Shown: in pieces, positions 59,205 through 64,000 of the stretch
Layout of the letters: the number at the start of each line of letters is the position of its first letter
Numbering within the stretch: position 1 is the stretch's first letter
Assembly: GCF_900114115.1 (NCBI RefSeq)
Contig: NZ_FORX01000012.1
Location: 62,001-126,000, forward strand
Direction of reading: 5' to 3'
Length of the DNA stretch: 64,000 nucleotides
Origin: Desulfomicrobium apsheronum
Lineage (GTDB): Bacteria; Desulfobacterota; Desulfovibrionia; Desulfovibrionales; Desulfomicrobiaceae
The notes under the pieces: generated by a model
Told to the model about the DNA's origin: nothing
Seen by the model: only the letters and a program-made list of their open reading frames with translations
Databases searched by the model: none
Position numbers and translations under genes: made by a program

Positions 59205-62200
59205 ATGCCCAGAAAATATACCGGCAAGCCGAAAATGCCCGCATCGACCAATTCTTCTGCTTCCCGATCCATGATCAGGCCGTCGCTGTATGTGGCGGTC
59301 ATCCTCTCGGGATCGGGCAGCGACGGCATGCGCGGAGTCCGGGCCATCAAGGAATTCGGCGGCATGGTCATGGTCCAGAGCGAAAGCACGGCAAAATTCG
59401 ACAGCATGCCCCGGGCTTCCATCTCCACGGGCCTTGTGGACTTCATCCTGCCGCCCGAGGAGATGCCCGACAGATTGCTTTCCTACGCCAAGCATCCCTT
59501 TGTCATAAAAGCCGAACGCTCGGAGACCGTCATCAGCGACGAGGACGCGCTGACCCGCATCTTCGCCATCCTGCGCGACAAGTTCAAGGCCGATTTCACC
59601 TACTACAAGCCCAGCACCGTGACCCGGCGCATCGAACGCCGCATGTCCATCAACCGCATCGACGAGATCCGCGATTACGTGGCCTTCATGCAGAATTATC
59701 CCGGCGAAGCGGGTACGCTGTTCCGCGAATTTCTGATCGGCGTGACCAGATTCTTTCGCGACCGCGAGGTATTCGATCTGCTCAAGGCGAACTGGCTGCC
59801 CGAGATCCTGGACCGCGCCTCCGGAAAAGAGAGTCGGTTCTGGATCGCCGGATGTTCCACGGGCGAAGAGGCCTACACCCTGGCCATCCTGGCCAAGGAG
59901 TACATGCTGCAATCGGGAATCAACCGCGACCTGAAAATCTTCGCCACGGACATCGACCGCGACGCCGTCCTGTTCGCCGCCAACGGCGTCTACCCCGACA
60001 GCATCGCCGCCGATGTGCCCCAGGAGTTGCTGAACAAGTATTTCTACCGCAAGCAGGACAGCTACCAGATCTCGCGCAACATCCGCGAGATGGTCGTCTT
60101 TGCGCAGCACAACCTGATAAAAGATCCGCCGTTCACCAATATCGACCTCATTTCCTGTCGCAACCTGCTCATCTATCTCCAGCCTGTCTTGCAGCGCAAG
60201 GTGCTTGAGTTTTTCAATTTTTCGCTCAACGCTCAGGGCGTTCTGCTGCTCGGCACCAGCGAGACAATAGGCGAAATGGGCGATTGTTTCGAGAGTCTCG
60301 ATCACAAATACAAGATCTACCGCACCAAGGGGCGCTTCAAACACAGCCTCGATGCCCGGGATCTGCCCCTGGCCCCGAATTCGACCTACCGGGAGCTGGA
60401 AAGCCGTTTTCCGGTGGCGCGCAGGGATATTCACGTCGGCGACGAGCGCATTCTGGAGCGATTCCTGGAAGCCCTGAGCGCCGACAATTTTCCGCTGGCC
60501 GTGGTCGTCAACGAACAGATGGAAGTGCTGCACATCTTCGGAGATACACAAGGGTATTTCAAGCTGCCTTCGGGCAAGCTTTCGCGGGACATTTCCAAGA
60601 TGGCGGCCAAGGATCTGGCCATTCCCCTTTCCACCGGCATTCAGAAGGTTTTTCGCAAGAACGAGGCGCTTCGTTTTTCCAACATAAAGTTGCGCGACAT
60701 GGATGCGCTCAAGATCGTGGACCTGCGAATTTTGCCCCTGCCCCGGAAAAAAGGCCAGGAGCCCCTGGTGGCAGTCTTTTTGGAAGAGGTCGCAAGACCC
60801 GACATTCTGGACAAGACCCAGGCCATCCAGGCCTACGACCTGTCTCTTGAGGCCGAGCAGCGGATCATCGATCTGGAGCAGGAGTTGCAGTTCACCCGCG
60901 AGAATCTGCAAGCCACGGTGGAAGAGCTGGAAACCGCCAACGAGGAATTGCAGGCCACCAACGAAGAGTTGCTGGCCAGCAACGAGGAACTGCAATCGAC
61001 CAACGAGGAACTGCAATCCACCAACGAGGAGCTTTACTCGGTCAATTCCGAATATCAGTCCAAGATCGTGGAACTGAGCGAGCTGCACAATGACGTGGAC
61101 AACCTTCTGAACGTCAGCCAGATCGGGCAACTTCTACTGGACGAGAACATGGAGATCAGGCGCTTTTCGCCCAAAGTCGCCGATGTGTTCAAGGTGCTCG
61201 GCTCGGATGTGGGGCGGTCCCTGTCGGACATTTCGCACCAGCTGGAAAATATAGATCCGGTCCGGATCATCGAGATGGTGCACAAGGCAGGCAAAATGGC
61301 CGAGCACGAGGTCCGCGCCAAGGATGGCCGCTGGTATCTGATGCGAGTAATTCCTTACTCCGTGGGCCCGAAGGTTTTCTCCGGCACGCTGGTTTCCTTC
61401 GTGAACATCACCCGCAGCAAATTCGGGGAAGAAGCCCTGCGCGCGAGCGAGGAAGAATTCCGGGCCCTCTTTGAAACCCTTCCGCTTGGCGTGGTCTACC
61501 ATGAAGCCGATGGCACCATCATCTCCGCCAACAATGCGGCGGCTCACATACTTGGTCTCTCCCTGGACCAGATAATGTGCAAGACAACCATGGATCCGCG
61601 TTGGAAGATGATCCGCGAGGACGGCTCCAGCGTGTCCGGAAAGCACCATCCGGCCATGATCGCCCTGCGCACCGGACACAAGGAAGGGCCGGTGGTGCGC
61701 GGGGTTTTTCACCCTGGGAAGAACGCTTACATCTGGCTCTCCATAACCGCTATCCCCTTGTTCCAATCCGGGGCGATCATGCCTACGCAGGTCTATGCGA
61801 CATTCGAGGACATAACCGAGAAACGTCAGACCGAGCAGGACTATCAGGCCCTTTTCCAGGAAATGTTCAACGGATTTTCGTTGCACGAGATCATTAACGA
61901 TGAAAACGGCAAGCCCGTTGATTATCGCTTCCTGGCCGTCAATCCGGCTTTCGAAAGGATGACGGGCCTCAAAGGCGAAGAGATCCTGGGCAAGACGGTT
62001 CTTGAAGTCATGCCGGACACGGAAAAGTTCTGGATCGAATCTTTTGGAGAGGTGGCGTTGAGCGGCAAGCCCGTCAGGTTTGAAGAACATTCCTCGCAAC
62101 TCGGCAAGAGATTCCAGGTCACCGCCTTCAGGCCGGCGCACAATCAGTTCGCCTGTGTTTTTGCCGAGGTCACGGATGGTGATGGGATCGAAAAAACAGT

Positions 62201-62225
62201 TCATCCAGAAGACAGGGACTCTTGA
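59205..62225 (+). CDS. CheB/CheR-PAS fusion with truncated CheB
   Basis: A 1006-residue protein. The N-terminus holds only the last part of a CheB methylesterase ([20 protein letters not shown] to [15 protein letters not shown]): the Ser and His parts (GASAGG, VQHLSP) are missing, only the catalytic Asp segment stays. Then comes a full CheR methyltransferase ([49 protein letters not shown]), a long coiled coil built on repeats of [20 protein letters not shown], and three PAS domains. CheR methylates Glu residues of chemoreceptors. The start at 59205 is preferred for GAGG 7 bases upstream; an in-frame ATG exists at 59103. Confidence 0.82.
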   Translation: MPRKYTGKPKMPASTNSSASRSMIRPSLYVAVILSGSGSDGMRGVRAIKEFGGMVMVQSESTAKFDSMPRASISTGLVDFILPPEEMPDRLLSYAKHPFVIKAERSETVISDEDALTRIFAILRDKFKADFTYYKPSTVTRRIERRMSINRIDEIRDYVAFMQNYPGEAGTLFREFLIGVTRFFRDREVFDLLKANWLPEILDRASGKESRFWIAGCSTGEEAYTLAILAKEYMLQSGINRDLKIFATDIDRDAVLFAANGVYPDSIAADVPQELLNKYFYRKQDSYQISRNIREMVVFAQHNLIKDPPFTNIDLISCRNLLIYLQPVLQRKVLEFFNFSLNAQGVLLLGTSETIGEMGDCFESLDHKYKIYRTKGRFKHSLDARDLPLAPNSTYRELESRFPVARRDIHVGDERILERFLEALSADNFPLAVVVNEQMEVLHIFGDTQGYFKLPSGKLSRDISKMAAKDLAIPLSTGIQKVFRKNEALRFSNIKLRDMDALKIVDLRILPLPRKKGQEPLVAVFLEEVARPDILDKTQAIQAYDLSLEAEQRIIDLEQELQFTRENLQATVEELETANEELQATNEELLASNEELQSTNEELQSTNEELYSVNSEYQSKIVELSELHNDVDNLLNVSQIGQLLLDENMEIRRFSPKVADVFKVLGSDVGRSLSDISHQLENIDPVRIIEMVHKAGKMAEHEVRAKDGRWYLMRVIPYSVGPKVFSGTLVSFVNITRSKFGEEALRASEEEFRALFETLPLGVVYHEADGTIISANNAAAHILGLSLDQIMCKTTMDPRWKMIREDGSSVSGKHHPAMIALRTGHKEGPVVRGVFHPGKNAYIWLSITAIPLFQSGAIMPTQVYATFEDITEKRQTEQDYQALFQEMFNGFSLHEIINDENGKPVDYRFLAVNPAFERMTGLKGEEILGKTVLEVMPDTEKFWIESFGEVALSGKPVRFEEHSSQLGKRFQVTAFRPAHNQFACVFAEVTDGDGIEKTVHPEDRDS

Positions 62226-62264
62226 CCGCCGCTTTGGCCTGAGCATTTTTTCAGTTGTCTCAAC

Positions 62265-64000
62265 ATGATAACCGCCAATCAGGATATGCCGGATATGACA
62301 GATACTTTTGAAGCCCAGAAAAGGATTTTACGCGAGCAGGCCGAGGCACGCCTGGCGTATTCCGTGAGCGAGGTCGAAAATCTTTCCCTGGAAGAGATCA
62401 AGACCCTGTTCCATGAATATCAGGTGCACCAGATCGAGCTTGAGCTCCAGAACGAGGAGTTGCGCGATACCCAGAAGCAGTATGAAATCGCGCGGGACCG
62501 CTTTGCGAGTCTTTTCAACGACGCCCCGGTCGGATATCTGACCATCGACCAGAGCGGGATCATCGCCCAGACCAACCAGACCTTCGCCGAGATGGTCGAA
62601 CGGGAACCGCACCTGCTTGGCGGCAAGGCGCTGGTCGATTTCATAGCCACGGAAGATCGTTCGGCTTTTCTCGGGCGGTTCAAGGCCTTTTTCAAGAGTC
62701 CTGAAGGCAAACAATTGAACTTTACACTGCGGGGCAGCCAGCGCCGGGTGCACTGCGTGGGCAAGATCGAGAACCAGAGTCAGGAACCGGCCCAACAGCG
62801 TCGTTTGCTTCTGGTTCTGAGCGACATCACGGATCAGGCCAGGGCGGAAAAGGCCTTGCTGGAACGTGAGCATTTTCTGACGTCCATCCTGGAGACCACT
62901 CAGGACGGGTTCTGGGTTTATGATTCGAGCGGCCACTTACGGAACGTCAACGATGCGTATTGCCGCATGTCCGGGTACACCAGAGAAGAACTGGAAGGCC
63001 TGCGCATCGCCGATCTCGACGCCGTGGAAGAGGAGGCCGTGACGCAGGAGCGTCTTGAGCGCATCATGAAAAACGGCTCCGAGCTTTTTGAAACGAGGCA
63101 TCGCCGAAAAGACGGCAGTGTTTTCGACGTGGAGGTTTCGGCTTCCCATCTTGACCTGTACGGGGGCATGCTTGTCTGTTTCTGCCGCGACATTTCCGAC
63201 CGCAAGGCAGCTGAATCGGCCTGCCGCGAGAACGAAATGCGCTACAGGCTGCTTTCCGACCTGACCATGGAGGGCATCGTCATCCACAAAAAGGGTGTCG
63301 TCGTTGACTTGAACGCCTCCCTGGCCAGAATTCTGGGATATGAACCGCATGAGATACTCGGACGGAATATGCTGGAACTGTTTGTTCATGAACACGACCG
63401 GCACATTGTGCGCGAGAACGTCGTCAAGGATTACGCAAGGCCTTACGTGGTCAGGTTCGTGAAGAAAAACGGCGAGGTCTTTTACGTCGAGCTTGAGGCT
63501 CGAAATTTCGAGGTCAACGGCGAGACCATGCGCGTGGCCTCGGTGCGAGATATCACCGAGCGCAGGAAATCCGAGGAGGAAATAGCGCGGGTCAACGCCG
63601 AACTTCGAAATGCGCTCGCCGAAAAGGACAGATTCTTTTCCATCATCGCCCACGATCTCAAATCGCCCATATCCGGCTTTCTTTCCCTGACCAAGATCCT
63701 GGTCGAGGATTTCGAGGGTTTGACCATGAAGGAAGTCAATACCTCCTTGAATGCATTGTATAAAAGTTCCGTGCGTGTGTTCGCGCTGCTGGAGAATCTT
63801 CTGGAGTGGGCAAAATTGCAGCAGGGCATGCTGACCTGTTCGCGCAGTCCTTTCCTTTTGAAGGAGCTCATAAAGTCGAGCATCGATTTCAAGCATTCCG
63901 TCGCAGAGCAAAAGGAAATCATCCTTAACCACGATGTCCCGGACGGGCTGATCGCCGACATCGATCCGCCCATGATCGGCACCGTGCTGCGCAATCTTCT
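62265..64000 (+). CDS. PAS-PAS-PAS histidine kinase, 3' end outside the window
   Basis: An open frame from ATG 62265 to the window edge, at least 578 residues. It begins with a helix (QKRILREQAEARLA...LFHEYQVHQIELELQ), with PAS domains near 85-190 (FNDAPVGYLTIDQSGIIAQT), 200-320 (TQDGFWVYDSSGHLRNVND) and 325-440 (TMEGIVIHKKGVVVDLN), followed by a HisKA domain with the phospho-His in FSIIAHDLKSPISGF. The HATPase begins as the window ends (MIGTVLRNLL). Alternative in-frame ATGs at 62286 and 62295. Soluble; probably a partner in the same signalling cluster as the two genes before it. Confidence 0.85.
   Translation, partial: MITANQDMPDMTDTFEAQKRILREQAEARLAYSVSEVENLSLEEIKTLFHEYQVHQIELELQNEELRDTQKQYEIARDRFASLFNDAPVGYLTIDQSGIIAQTNQTFAEMVEREPHLLGGKALVDFIATEDRSAFLGRFKAFFKSPEGKQLNFTLRGSQRRVHCVGKIENQSQEPAQQRRLLLVLSDITDQARAEKALLEREHFLTSILETTQDGFWVYDSSGHLRNVNDAYCRMSGYTREELEGLRIADLDAVEEEAVTQERLERIMKNGSELFETRHRRKDGSVFDVEVSASHLDLYGGMLVCFCRDISDRKAAESACRENEMRYRLLSDLTMEGIVIHKKGVVVDLNASLARILGYEPHEILGRNMLELFVHEHDRHIVRENVVKDYARPYVVRFVKKNGEVFYVELEARNFEVNGETMRVASVRDITERRKSEEEIARVNAELRNALAEKDRFFSIIAHDLKSPISGFLSLTKILVEDFEGLTMKEVNTSLNALYKSSVRVFALLENLLEWAKLQQGMLTCSRSPFLLKELIKSSIDFKHSVAEQKEIILNHDVPDGLIADIDPPMIGTVLRNL

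Overview
The window reads as chromosome of an anaerobic, sulfur-respiring deltaproteobacterium of the Desulfovibrionales (a Desulfomicrobium/Desulfovibrio-like sulfate reducer). This is inferred from the sequence, not looked up: GC-rich genes packed in translationally coupled operons, an octaheme tetrathionate-reductase-type cytochrome with its membrane cytochrome b, a siroheme/ferredoxin protein, a ferredoxin-rich split glutamate synthase, sigma54 activators, many PAS/HDOD regulators, and a probable selenocysteine-containing small protein.

Layout. 0.6-1.4 kb: a DUF169 protein. 1.8-7.1 kb: a minus-strand operon joining a TusA-fold protein, a zinc ribbon protein, a BASS-type transporter, UspA, a Tat-exported four-cluster ferredoxin, a four-helix membrane subunit and a CoA-disulfide/persulfide reductase with rhodanese tail. 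A divergent sigma54 activator with a cysteine-rich PAS domain (7.3-8.7 kb) and a sigma54-like promoter face it. 8.8-10.7 kb: a cystathionine lyase-like enzyme and a HicAB module. 10.8-15.9 kb: glutamate synthase in three coupled genes. 16.3-17.05 kb: two tandem-repeat arrays. 17.1-22.6 kb: housekeeping and envelope genes, shikimate kinase, a NapH-like polyferredoxin and the siroheme protein. 22.7-27.1 kb: SlyX, an HDOD/histidine kinase/receiver protein and a MinD-like ATPase with a receiver-like tail. 27.2-34.7 kb: a long plus-strand run (aminotransferase, Nudix, murI, RuvC-like, HDOD, dual-CXXC selenoprotein, pcnB, uvrC).

34.9-37.2 kb holds the octaheme cytochrome and cytochrome b. The 3' end of that cytochrome b gene with its terminator recurs at 43.4 kb, so about 6.1 kb (baeRF protein, two coiled-coil proteins, rhodanese and two YeeE/YedE sulfur channels) lies between two copies and looks inserted or duplicated. 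43.8-45.7 kb encodes an ECF-type vitamin transporter whose ATPase is divided unusually between two small proteins. 45.8-49.0 kb: Nudix, TlpA-like, RluB, NlpE/META lipoprotein and beta carbonic anhydrase. 49.5-56.2 kb: a Liv-type ABC importer whose LivF is fused to a phenylacetate-CoA ligase, broken up by two palindromic repeat elements. 56.8-64 kb: three large plus-strand signalling proteins (hybrid kinase, CheB/CheR fusion with truncated CheB, PAS kinase cut by the window edge).

Together the genes centre on sulfur-compound redox and transport, nitrogen assimilation, amino or aromatic acid uptake and sensing. I found no rRNA, tRNA, intact insertion sequence or CRISPR array. Most promising for follow-up are the UGA-containing dual-CXXC gene with a SECIS-like hairpin (31.3 kb) and the division of one ABC active site between two ECF proteins (44.8-45.7 kb).
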